A stretch of 64,000 nucleotides of DNA from Chthonomonas calidirosea T49 (GTDB lineage Bacteria > Armatimonadota > Chthonomonadetes > Chthonomonadales > Chthonomonadaceae), in contig NC_021487.1 of the NCBI RefSeq assembly GCF_000427095.1, positions 2,191,325 through 2,255,324 of the forward strand. The letters run 5' to 3'. The position numbers were made by a program, and so were the translations under genes. Under the pieces are notes generated by a model that worked only from the letters and a program-made list of their open reading frames with translations, was not told the origin of the DNA and did no database searches. Of this stretch, positions 1-7,750 are shown one piece after another. Each line of letters begins with the position of its first letter. The first letter of the stretch is position 1.

Positions 1-1478
1 CTCAACACCAATGTAACGGCGCTTGGCGCCCTTTACAACCTGAACCAGGTTTCCGATGCCGTCGCTAGCAGCATCCAAAAGCTCTCTAGCGGTCTGCGCA
101 TCAACTCCGCTGCCGATGACCCCGCAGGGCTCATCATCTCCGAAAACCTGCGCGCGCAAATCACCGGCCTCAATCAGGCTATCGCCAATGGACAAGACGC
201 CACCAACCTCATCAAAACCGCCGACGGCGCCCTCTCCGAGGTCAGCAACCTCCTCAACAACATCCGACAACTCGCTGTGCATGCCGCCAACACCGGCGTC
301 AACGACATCACCGCCGTCGAAGCCGACCAAACCCAAATCAACTCCGCCGTCCAGTCCATCGAGCGTATCGCCGAACAGACCCAGTTTGGCGACAAGCACC
401 TCCTCGACGGAACCGCCGGGGTCTCTGCCTCCGTCACCAATACCGCGGTGCTCTCCGGCATCAATATCGGAGGGGTGTTTGACAACCTCTCTACTGTGGG
501 AGGACCTGTCACCATTCAAGTGACCCAGCAAGCAGCCCGTGCGGGTCTTCACCGGCAGCACCGTTCTTTGCCAACGGGAGCCCAACTCCACCAATCGGGG
601 CTGGGCCACCCGGGTGGGGAAGGGATGATACGGTGGTCATCAATGGTCAGACCTTCACTTTCAGCGCTTCGGAGACGGTTCAACAGGCCATCAATCAGAT
701 CAATGCCGCCTCCAACCTCACGGGGGTCAATGCCAACTTCAATACCGCTTCCAACAATATCGTGTTAACGCAGACCACCTATGGGCATAACTACTCGATT
801 AGTGAGCAGGACAGCCTAGGGGCTGCTGGAGTGTTTGGCACCTCTGCGGCGGTTCAAGGCACCGATGCGGTGGTAGCGGTGACAGCTCAGGTGTTGCAGA
901 ACAACGTGACCACGGCGGTGACAGTCAACTTCACGGGAGGGACGGCCAGCACCGACAGCGGTCTGTTGGTGAAGGACCTCTATGGCAACTCGATGTTGTT
1001 GACGGAGAATGGGAACGCATCGGCGACGACCCCGACAGCAGTGGCTCAGGTATCGGCCAACATGTTGCAGTTCCAGGTAGGGGGGAACGCGGGTCAGGTG
1101 GTGCAGGCGAGCTTAGGCAACATTCGTGTGGTGAACTTAGGCAACACGGTGGTAGCGGGCTATAACCTGTCCAACATTGATGTGACGACGAGTCAAGGGG
1201 CAGAGAACGCGATCCAGATAGTGGATGAGGCGATCTCTCAGGTCTCGCAGTTACGTGCGAACTTGGGGGCGTTGCAGTCTCAGACGTTACAGGCGACGGC
1301 GAACTATCTGGGGATAGGGGTTCAGAACCTATCGGCATCGGAGAGCCAGATACGCGACACGAATGTGGCTCAGGAGGTAGTGAACCTCACGAAGAACCAG
1401 ATCATCGAGCAGTCGGCGACGGCGATGTTGGCACAGGCGAATGCCGCACCTCAGCTTCTGCTGAAACTGCTTGGATAG
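1..1478 (+). pseudogene. fliC: flagellin, 5'-partial, reading frame broken in the middle
   Basis: Structural subunit of the flagellar filament. The window starts a few codons inside the gene: frame 1 gives the conserved flagellin N-terminal D0/D1 region (LNTNVTALGALYNLNQ, then SSGLRINSAADDPAGL). Frame 3 from about 543 to 1478 gives the variable domain and the conserved C-terminal D1/D0 helix (SQIRDTNVAQEVVNLTKNQI, ending in LLKLLG). The two halves do not join. Frame 1 makes sense to about 540, a short piece around 542-568 reads best in frame 2 (VFTGSTVL), and from about 570 frame 3 is coherent. This implies two small indels, or one net shift, between about 525 and 630. Either the gene is inactivated or the sequence has an error here. 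Flagellin identity is secure; pseudogene status is not. Confidence 0.8.
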
Positions 1479-1500
1479 ATAACACTTCTCTTTATGATGA

Positions 1501-1530
1501 GAGCGCATCGGCAACGATGCGCTCTTTTTT
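1501..1530 (+). terminator. intrinsic terminator of the flagellin gene
   Basis: A perfect 10-bp stem (GAGCGCATCG at 1501-1510, CGATGCGCTC at 1515-1524) with a GCAA tetraloop is followed by six T (1525-1530). It lies 23 bases after the flagellin stop. Confidence 0.92.
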
Positions 1531-1634
1531 ATGCACAAGCCATCTCTTTACAGCCTATAGCGAAGTGGGTATGCTAATCAGAACCAGAATGCAACATGGG
1601 TGTGAATTTACCTTAATAAGGCAGGCATAAAGGA

Positions 1635-2567
1635 ATGGAGTTTCCAATTACTGTGGTTGGCAGCGCAAATGTGGATATGATCATGCAGGTGGAGCGATTT
1701 CCGGCGCCAGGGGAGACGGTGAGTGACGGCCAGTTTTCGCAGGCTTTCGGAGGCAAAGGGGCCAACCAAGCCGTCGCTGCAGCGCGTGCTGGAGGGAGGG
1801 TTGCTTTTTTAGGATGTGTTGGGGCCGATGCCTTTGGCGAGGCCATTCTGGAAAACCTCCGGAGAGATGGCATTTTTACCGAACCAGTTGTTAAGAGTGT
1901 TTCGGAACCAACCGGCATTGCGATGATCCTGATCAACAAGCAAGGCGAGAACTGCATTGCAGCTGCTCCAGGCGCCAACAACGCCTTAACCTCCGCGCAT
2001 ATCGAGAGTTATGCGGCTTTCCTGAAGCGCAGCCGCATGGTGGTAATACAGGCAGAGATTCCACGCATCGCTGTGGAAAAAACCTTCGAGGTGTTGGCCG
2101 ACTCTGAAACGGCCATCCTGTTTAACTTCGCCCCCATTCGTAAAGAGGCTCCCAAACTTTCCCCACGGATCACCTACCTCGTAGTCAATGAAACCGAAGC
2201 GGCCTACCTTAGCGGCGTGCAGGTCGGCACTTTCCGCGAGGCGGAGCAGGCCGCCCGGATTCTACGAAGACAAGGGCCCCAAAATGTGCTCCTCACGTTA
2301 GGGGCCAACGGTGTGTGGGTCGAAACGCCTCAAGGCGGCTTTCATGCCCCAGCGCTCCCTGTGCAGGCGATAGATACTACTGCCGCCGGCGATGTGTTCT
2401 GCGGTGCATTCGCCACGGCGACTACACAGGGACAGCCCATCCACGAGGCCGTGCACTTTGCCTGTGCAGCTGCAGCTCTCTGCGTTACCCGTTTGGGTGC
2501 CCAGCCCTCTATTCCGTATCGTGAGGAGGTAGAGACCTTACTTAAGCAGCAAAGCCCCTGTTCTTAG
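1635..2567 (+). CDS. rbsK: ribokinase (PfkB family)
   Basis: Cytoplasmic sugar kinase that phosphorylates ribose, or a related sugar, with ATP. The 310-residue length is typical. Visible signatures are the N-terminal PfkB motif with GGKGANQAVAAARAGG near residues 37-52, and the C-terminal DTTAAGDVFCGAFA near 250-263, which carries the anion hole and catalytic Asp. ATG at 1635 puts the first beta strand (ITVVGSANVDMI) at the right distance; the ribosome site is weak (AAAGGA almost touching the ATG). The gene stands alone between the flagellin terminator and the IS607 element, with no transporter beside it. The exact sugar cannot be told from sequence. Confidence 0.85.
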   Translation: MEFPITVVGSANVDMIMQVERFPAPGETVSDGQFSQAFGGKGANQAVAAARAGGRVAFLGCVGADAFGEAILENLRRDGIFTEPVVKSVSEPTGIAMILINKQGENCIAAAPGANNALTSAHIESYAAFLKRSRMVVIQAEIPRIAVEKTFEVLADSETAILFNFAPIRKEAPKLSPRITYLVVNETEAAYLSGVQVGTFREAEQAARILRRQGPQNVLLTLGANGVWVETPQGGFHAPALPVQAIDTTAAGDVFCGAFATATTQGQPIHEAVHFACAAAALCVTRLGAQPSIPYREEVETLLKQQSPCS

Positions 2568-2600
2568 AAGCTTCTTTTACCGTTCCATCAGACTCACTCA

Positions 2601-2618
2601 TTCCTGCTCAAACAGGAA
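2601..2618 (-). other. right-end hairpin of the transposon / possible 3' part of the TnpB guide RNA
   Basis: TTCCTG (2601-2606) and CAGGAA (2613-2618) form a stem around the tnpB stop codon. In TnpB elements the guide (omega or reRNA) overlaps the 3' end of tnpB and ends in flanking DNA. A structured segment here fits that, but the RNA limits are not determined. Confidence 0.35.
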
Positions 2619-3804
2619 CGAAGCTGACTTCCTGCTTCACAGAGGCCGGTTTCACCCGGCGCTTGCGCGTCGGGTCAGAGCCTTCCTCTCCACAGGCTGA
2701 CACCGTGGAACTCACGGCCATGTTCTTCAGGTTGATCGCCGCATTCACGTCGCGGTCGTGGAGCACGCCACACTCCGGGCACGTCCATTCACGCACCGAC
2801 AGCGGTAGCGTCTCCAGCTTGTGCCCACACACCGAACATGTTTTGCTGCCGGCATAGAAGCGGTCAGCCACCACCACTTGCCCACCCCGCATCGCCGCCT
2901 TGTATTCCAACTGCCGCCGCAACTCGAAGAAGCCCATGTCAGCGATCGACCGGGCCAGATGCCGGTTCTTCAACATGCCGCAGACGTTCAGGTTCTCCAT
3001 CGCGATGGGGTGGAAGCGCCGCGTGAGGCTAGTGGTGAGCTTGTGAAGCGCATCCTGCCGGATCGCGGCGATGCGGGCGTGTAGCTTTGCCTGTTTGGCC
3101 TTGGCTTTTGCCCGGTTGACCGATCCCTTTGGCTTGCGTGAGAGGCTCCGCGAGAGCCTGCGCAAGCGGCCCATCAGCGCTCTGTGAGGCTTGGGGCCGG
3201 GGATCACCTCTCCCGTCGAGAGCGTTGCCAGTGCCGAAACGCCCAGTTCCACACCCACCGCGCCTTGGCTCTCGGCTTTGGGCAGGTGAGGATGGTCAGG
3301 CGTGTCCACGGTAATGCTGACGAACCACTTGTCGGCCACACGGGAGATCGTGGCCGACATGATCCTCCCAGCAAAGCGCAACGACTCGCGCATGCGCACC
3401 CAGCCAAGATGGGGGATGCGAATGCGGCAGCCGTCGAGACTGAACGGGGCCTTGGTGAGGGTGAAGCGGTCATCACGACCTTTCTTGCGAAACTGCGGAT
3501 AGCGTGCACGGCCCGCAAAGAAGTTTTGAAACGCCTGCCCCAACTGGATGATGGCCATCTGAGGGGCGCACTTGGTGACTTCGAGCATCCAGGGGAACTG
3601 CTCGCGCTTGATGGCGTTCAACTGACGGCGCAGCGCCACCTGGTTCGGTTTAGGCAGTGCTGGATTGGCCTTGTGGGCCTCGTACTGCTTTTGCCACTGT
3701 TCCAGCGCCCAGTTGTAAGCCTTGCGGGCAGTCCCAGCAGCCTTGGCGAAGTAGGTCGCCTGCACGTTGTTTGGGTCGAGAGCAATGCGGTGGGCGATCA
3801 GCAT
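2608..3804 (-). CDS. tnpB: TnpB, RNA-guided transposon-associated nuclease (IS605/IS607 OrfB), RuvC-I Asp replaced by Glu
   Basis: 398 residues, the usual TnpB length. The family cleaves DNA with a guide RNA made from the transposon end. The N-terminal wedge-like part contains LRRQLNAIKREQFPW. The RuvC-like nuclease is split: first motif GVELGVSALATLS near residues 187-199, second motif AMENLNVCGML with its Glu, and third motif DRDVNAAINL with its Asp. A four-Cys zinc finger (CSVCG ... CPECG) sits before the third motif. The first motif normally reads GxDxG; here the codon is GAA (Glu), so activity may be reduced or lost. The gene overlaps the tnpA stop by 7 nt (ATGCTGA), implying translational coupling. 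Confidence 0.92.
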   Translation of the reverse strand: MLIAHRIALDPNNVQATYFAKAAGTARKAYNWALEQWQKQYEAHKANPALPKPNQVALRRQLNAIKREQFPWMLEVTKCAPQMAIIQLGQAFQNFFAGRARYPQFRKKGRDDRFTLTKAPFSLDGCRIRIPHLGWVRMRESLRFAGRIMSATISRVADKWFVSITVDTPDHPHLPKAESQGAVGVELGVSALATLSTGEVIPGPKPHRALMGRLRRLSRSLSRKPKGSVNRAKAKAKQAKLHARIAAIRQDALHKLTTSLTRRFHPIAMENLNVCGMLKNRHLARSIADMGFFELRRQLEYKAAMRGGQVVVADRFYAGSKTCSVCGHKLETLPLSVREWTCPECGVLHDRDVNAAINLKNMAVSSTVSACGEEGSDPTRKRRVKPASVKQEVSFVPV

Positions 3805-4427
3805 TGGGCGGCCTCCACAGCGGCTTTCACGCCATCGAGAAGCTTCTGGTTTTTGCGCGAACGGGCACCGTAGAGCCGGGCGCTGAACACCGTAATGATC
3901 TCCAGCACATCTTTCGCCAAGTCTTCTGCGAAGGTCGTGTCCTCGCCTTGGTTGAAGATCACGACTTCAACGTTCTTCGCTTCACAGATGGCGAACACGA
4001 GTTCCGCGCCGAAACGCAGCAGCCGATCCTTGTGGGTGATGACCAGACGCCCGACCTCGCCTCGCAAGATGGCAGCGAGCAGGCGTTTGAGGCCCTTCTT
4101 GGGGTAGTTCATGCCGCTGCCCAAATCGGCGATGACCTCGAACGTCCAGCCCTGCCGGGCGCAGTAGAGTTCGAGCCCCTGCTTTTGCCGCTCCAGATCG
4201 TCTACCTGGTCGGGGCTGGAGACGCGAGCGTAGGCGATGGTACGACGCGCTACTTCAGGCGCATGCAACTGTGCGGGCCGCAGCCGCGCAAGGTCGTCAC
4301 GCCGACGCCCGCCCGGTGTGCGCTCATCAGGCAAGAGCTTGCCTTCACGCTCCCAGCGTCGCAGCGTCTGAGCCGAGACACTCAAGAACTCGGCGGCTTC
4401 GTGGATGCTAACCATCTTGCGTGACAT
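3798..4427 (-). CDS. tnpA: IS607-family transposase TnpA (serine recombinase with MerR-type HTH)
   Basis: Catalyses excision and integration of the element by serine recombination. The N-terminus is a MerR/excisionase helix-turn-helix (SIHEAAEFLSVSAQTLRRWE then PGGRRR). The catalytic domain follows, with YARVSSPDQ carrying the nucleophilic Ser, then GLKRLLAAILRGEVGRLVIT and HKDRLLRFG with the conserved Arg cluster. About 209 residues from ATG 4427 (MSRKMVSIHEAAEF), normal for the family; an in-frame upstream ATG at 4448 would add seven unlikely residues. A TACAAT hexamer lies only a few bases upstream of the chosen start. It is followed by tnpB with a 7-nt overlap. Confidence 0.93.
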   Translation of the reverse strand: MSRKMVSIHEAAEFLSVSAQTLRRWEREGKLLPDERTPGGRRRDDLARLRPAQLHAPEVARRTIAYARVSSPDQVDDLERQKQGLELYCARQGWTFEVIADLGSGMNYPKKGLKRLLAAILRGEVGRLVITHKDRLLRFGAELVFAICEAKNVEVVIFNQGEDTTFAEDLAKDVLEIITVFSARLYGARSRKNQKLLDGVKAAVEAAQC

Positions 4428-4560
4428 GTTTGAATTGTACATGAACACCCAAGAAAAAGCCTTTAGTCATTCAACTGCTCGAACCCTTTGTGAAAAGATA
4501 GGTCTATGCTCAGCAACGGTAAAAGCGATTCAAAAAATAAGTACCGTCGCTGCATTTGAT

Positions 4561-5043
4561 CTAGGACGGATTTTTGTGGCTCTCTGCTGTGATCTCGACG
4601 ACCGCCTCAAACCCCTCTTCCGAAGCCGCTGCTTGTGCGTTCGCCCCCACCGGTTGAGGCAACGCTGCGTAGCCGATAGGCAAGGAGTTGGATACCGCAT
4701 AGCCACTGCAGGAAGCGACCAATACGATCTGCTGTTTGCTGTTCTGCGCCTGGGGGCCTGTGGTCAGCGAAAACGGAATATTTGTAGAGGGTTGTCCACT
4801 GAAGGTGTACGACTGAGGCGTGTTGGTCGCGAGCACGTTCGGGTCGGGCTTGACAAGAGATCCTGTGCCGGGATCGTACTGATAGGGGGTTAGGACAACC
4901 GTCGTTGCAGGCGCCGTGGTGCCATTAAAGTAACCAAGCTGCACATATACGTAGAACTGCTGCCGATTCGCATTGATGGGCGTTGCCGGTAGGCCGATGC
5001 CAATAGGCACATAGACGATACCGAGGGTAGGTTTTATGCTCAT
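4561..5043 (-). CDS. hypothetical protein, 160 aa
   Basis: No recognised family. The sequence is rich in Thr, Pro, Gln and Asn and in short beta-like stretches (YVYVQLGYFNG, TVVLTPYQYDPGTG, QQIVLVASCSGYAV), suggesting a small beta-rich protein. No signal peptide or membrane segment is apparent. The start is well supported: AAGGAG lies seven bases before ATG 5043. It sits 33 bases downstream of the cyclase-ATPase gene on the same strand and may be cotranscribed. The IS607 element lies directly downstream. Confidence 0.7.
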   Translation of the reverse strand: MSIKPTLGIVYVPIGIGLPATPINANRQQFYVYVQLGYFNGTTAPATTVVLTPYQYDPGTGSLVKPDPNVLATNTPQSYTFSGQPSTNIPFSLTTGPQAQNSKQQIVLVASCSGYAVSNSLPIGYAALPQPVGANAQAAASEEGFEAVVEITAESHKNPS

Positions 5044-5076
5044 AAAAAGCTCCTTTTACAAATAGATGGCTATAGT

Positions 5077-7722
5077 CTAGCATTTATCTGATGCTAATTG
5101 CAAGTAACTATCAATATGTTCCATTCCATAGGCAAGAGCCTCCGATGGCGTTAAGGCCTCTCCCTGAGCGTACAGCTCTGTAAATCGCTTTGTGCTTATT
5201 TGCGCCTTCAGGGCCTCGACGAGCTCCTGTACGTGGCGAGATTGGGGCGTAAGTAGCCCTACGGCTTCTGTATCTTGCACAAAAACCTGTGCCATACCGA
5301 GAAGGAGTGCGGCCGTCTCTGCACTCTTATAGGCAGAGTAGGCGATGTGCGCCAGCGAATCGAAGATTCGGCTTTGCAGGGCGGGAATCGGATGGTTTTG
5401 GAGGAGCACTAAGCTCTCTTTATAGCATCGCATAGCATAGGTATAGGCCTGTTGTTGAAAATGTAGCTCACCCAAATTATAGAGCGCTGTGAGGAGGGTG
5501 ATCTTGTCGCCAACGGCTTCGAGCCTTTGAATGGCCTCCTCAAAATAGCTTTTGGCCTGAACCAGGTCCCCCATTTCCGTGCTTATTCCACCCAAATTTA
5601 CCAGCACCTGTGCCGCAGCACGTGGATTCGTTTCCCAAAAAATCTGCAGGCTTTGTTCAAGGTAGTAGCGTGTCTGAGGGAAGTCCGACTGTTTTTGCGC
5701 GGTAAGGGCTAATCCATTGAAGGCTTTTGCCTCTCCTTCTTTATCTCCAATTTCTCGACACAGCTTAAGGCTTTCGGTGTGGAAATGATATGCAGCGGCA
5801 CAATCGCCCTGTGCCCAAGCGAGAATACCGGCACAGTTAAGAGCATCGGCGCGAAGTTTTAGTGGGATTTTAGGGCTCCTTAGCAAAGCCCCTTCTAGCC
5901 AGCTTCGGCCCTCTGTGAAACGGCTCCGTAGATACCAGTACTGATAGAGGGGCACGGCAAGCCCTAAACGGGTCTCAGGGTCGAGAGCATAGTGGAGAGC
6001 TGTCCGCAAGTTGTCGTACTCCGCATCGAGGCGCGCGAGCCACATGGCCTGTTCAGACCCGCGCAGCCCCTGCGCTGCATCCTGTGCCAAGCGGCTATAG
6101 AAGTGGAGATACCGCTCGTGAACCTGCGCTATTCTATCGCTCTCCGCCAAACGCTCGGCCGCAAAGAGCCGTATGACCTCCAGAAGGCGATAACGCGACT
6201 GCCCAGAGGTATTCTCGAAGTTGACGAGAGACTTCTCCACGAGGTTGAGCAAACAGTCCAACGCGTCTCCATTTTGGAAGGCGACGGCCTCGGCAGCCTC
6301 TAAAGTGAATCCGCAGGAAAACACCGACAAGGCCTGAAGCATCTCCTGCTCTTCCGCGGAGAGCAGAGTGTAGCTCCATCGAATCGCGTTTTCCATGGTA
6401 TCGTGGCGCGTCTTACGTGCGCCGCTGGTGGTAAGAAAGCGAAGGTTTTGGCGCAGATCAAGGGCGATTCTTTCCAAAGATAGGCTGCCTATGCGAGCAG
6501 CCGCTAGTTCAATGGCCAATGGAATTCCGTCGAGGCTCCGGCATATCTTTCCAATAAGAGAGGCGTTCTCCTTGGTAAGCGCGAAGGAAGGGTCCGTTAA
6601 CTTGGCGCGATCGACCCAAAGCTGAACGGACTCGTAAGCCGCCATAGCTGAAAGGCTGCTTGTTGGCCGTGTGGGAACGCTCAACGGGCGCACCGGCCAT
6701 ACCGTCTCACCTGCAATGCGCAGGACTGCTCGGCTTGTAGCCACGATGGCGATGTTGTGGCAGGTATGGAGCAGACGCTCTACAGTTTGAGCCACATCGT
6801 CGAGAAGGTGTTCGCAATTATCTAAGATGAGCATCGTTTGCAATGTGCGGAGCTCTTGCTGCAAATAATCGAGCGTAGAGGAGGTCCCATCGGTTTCACG
6901 AAGGCCAAGCGTCGCTAAAATCTTAGAAACGATGAGTTGAGGTGATGAGATAGAAGCGAGATCGATCCACCAGATACCGTCCCCAAAATGGGGAGTCAGC
7001 ATGATCGCCAGCTCTTGAGCAAGACGCGTTTTGCCGCAACCGCCCGGCCCGAGCAGGGTAAGAAGCCTTTTGGGCTGCGCGTTAACGAAAAACGCTTTCA
7101 ACTGTTCCAGCTCACCAGGCCGTTCGATGAAGCTCGTAAACCGGGCGGGTATGTTCGTTGTGACGACTCCGCCAAAGCCTTCAGAAGGGAAATGGGATGG
7201 GATTTCTGGGTGGCTTAGTTGAAACACGTGTTCCGGACGTTGCAAGCCTCGTAGGGATAGAATACCGAGGTCCTTAAGTGAGGCACCCTCCGGCAGAGAA
7301 TCTTTGACGAGCGTGGCAACAGCCTGCGTCAGCAGGATTTGGCCTCCGTGCGCAAGAGCGCACAGACGCGCGATTCGGGCCAGAGCGATTCCGAAATACT
7401 CACCATCTCGCAGAACCACCTCGCCGTAATGAAGCGCGATGCGGACGTTGAACGCGGAAAAGGGCCTCCAATCGGTAGTGTGGAGACGTTTTTGTATCTC
7501 AATAGCGGCTTGAACGGCTGCCGCGGCCTGATTGAACACGGCGCAAAAACCATCGCCGAGAGCCTTAAAAACAGTTCCATCCTGTTCTTCTATGGCTCTA
7601 CGCACAAGAGCATCGTGATGGGCCAGCAGGCGCATCATGACCTCAGGCTCCTGCTCCATCATGCGGGTGCTGCCTTCAATATCGGTGAAGAGCAGAGTTA
7701 CCATGCCAGATGGAAGTTCCAT
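5077..7722 (-). CDS. class III cyclase-like domain fused to NB-ARC-type ATPase and TPR repeats (signal-transduction ATPase)
   Basis: 881 residues in three parts. Residues about 8-165 form a class III adenylyl/guanylyl cyclase domain with both metal-binding Asp (FTDIEGST, D14; ALGDGF, D57). The segment that normally reads VNxAxR is ALARIAR, so the transition-state Asn is Ala115 and cyclase activity is doubtful. Around residue 225 an AAA/NB-ARC-like NTPase has P-loop GPGGCGKTR and an LILDNCEHL Walker B. From about 560 to 860 there are TPR-like helical repeats. This architecture is known in multidomain regulators; many end in a LuxR DNA-binding domain, which is absent here. ATG 7722 follows AGGAGG by seven bases. 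The output partner is unknown. Confidence 0.88.
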   Translation of the reverse strand: MELPSGMVTLLFTDIEGSTRMMEQEPEVMMRLLAHHDALVRRAIEEQDGTVFKALGDGFCAVFNQAAAAVQAAIEIQKRLHTTDWRPFSAFNVRIALHYGEVVLRDGEYFGIALARIARLCALAHGGQILLTQAVATLVKDSLPEGASLKDLGILSLRGLQRPEHVFQLSHPEIPSHFPSEGFGGVVTTNIPARFTSFIERPGELEQLKAFFVNAQPKRLLTLLGPGGCGKTRLAQELAIMLTPHFGDGIWWIDLASISSPQLIVSKILATLGLRETDGTSSTLDYLQQELRTLQTMLILDNCEHLLDDVAQTVERLLHTCHNIAIVATSRAVLRIAGETVWPVRPLSVPTRPTSSLSAMAAYESVQLWVDRAKLTDPSFALTKENASLIGKICRSLDGIPLAIELAAARIGSLSLERIALDLRQNLRFLTTSGARKTRHDTMENAIRWSYTLLSAEEQEMLQALSVFSCGFTLEAAEAVAFQNGDALDCLLNLVEKSLVNFENTSGQSRYRLLEVIRLFAAERLAESDRIAQVHERYLHFYSRLAQDAAQGLRGSEQAMWLARLDAEYDNLRTALHYALDPETRLGLAVPLYQYWYLRSRFTEGRSWLEGALLRSPKIPLKLRADALNCAGILAWAQGDCAAAYHFHTESLKLCREIGDKEGEAKAFNGLALTAQKQSDFPQTRYYLEQSLQIFWETNPRAAAQVLVNLGGISTEMGDLVQAKSYFEEAIQRLEAVGDKITLLTALYNLGELHFQQQAYTYAMRCYKESLVLLQNHPIPALQSRIFDSLAHIAYSAYKSAETAALLLGMAQVFVQDTEAVGLLTPQSRHVQELVEALKAQISTKRFTELYAQGEALTPSEALAYGMEHIDSYLQLASDKC

Positions 7723-7750
7723 CTATTTACCTCCTGTCTTTCAGGGAGGG

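Larger units (their letters stand above)
2570..4490 (-). mobile_element. IS607-family insertion sequence (tnpA + tnpB)
   Basis: Two overlapping minus-strand genes, a MerR-headed serine recombinase and TnpB, define an IS607-type transposon. These elements lack terminal inverted repeats and leave no clear target duplication, so the limits given are estimates. The right end must lie between the tnpB stop (2608) and the ribokinase stop (2567), and the left end between the tnpA start (4427) and about 4560. The interior looks visibly more GC-rich than its neighbours and carries long spurious antisense frames. Both genes are full length, so the copy may be recent. Confidence 0.8.

Noticed and set aside
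2663-4424. Several long plus-strand open frames across the transposon
   Set aside because: They are antisense shadows of GC-rich tnpB and tnpA and show no protein family features.
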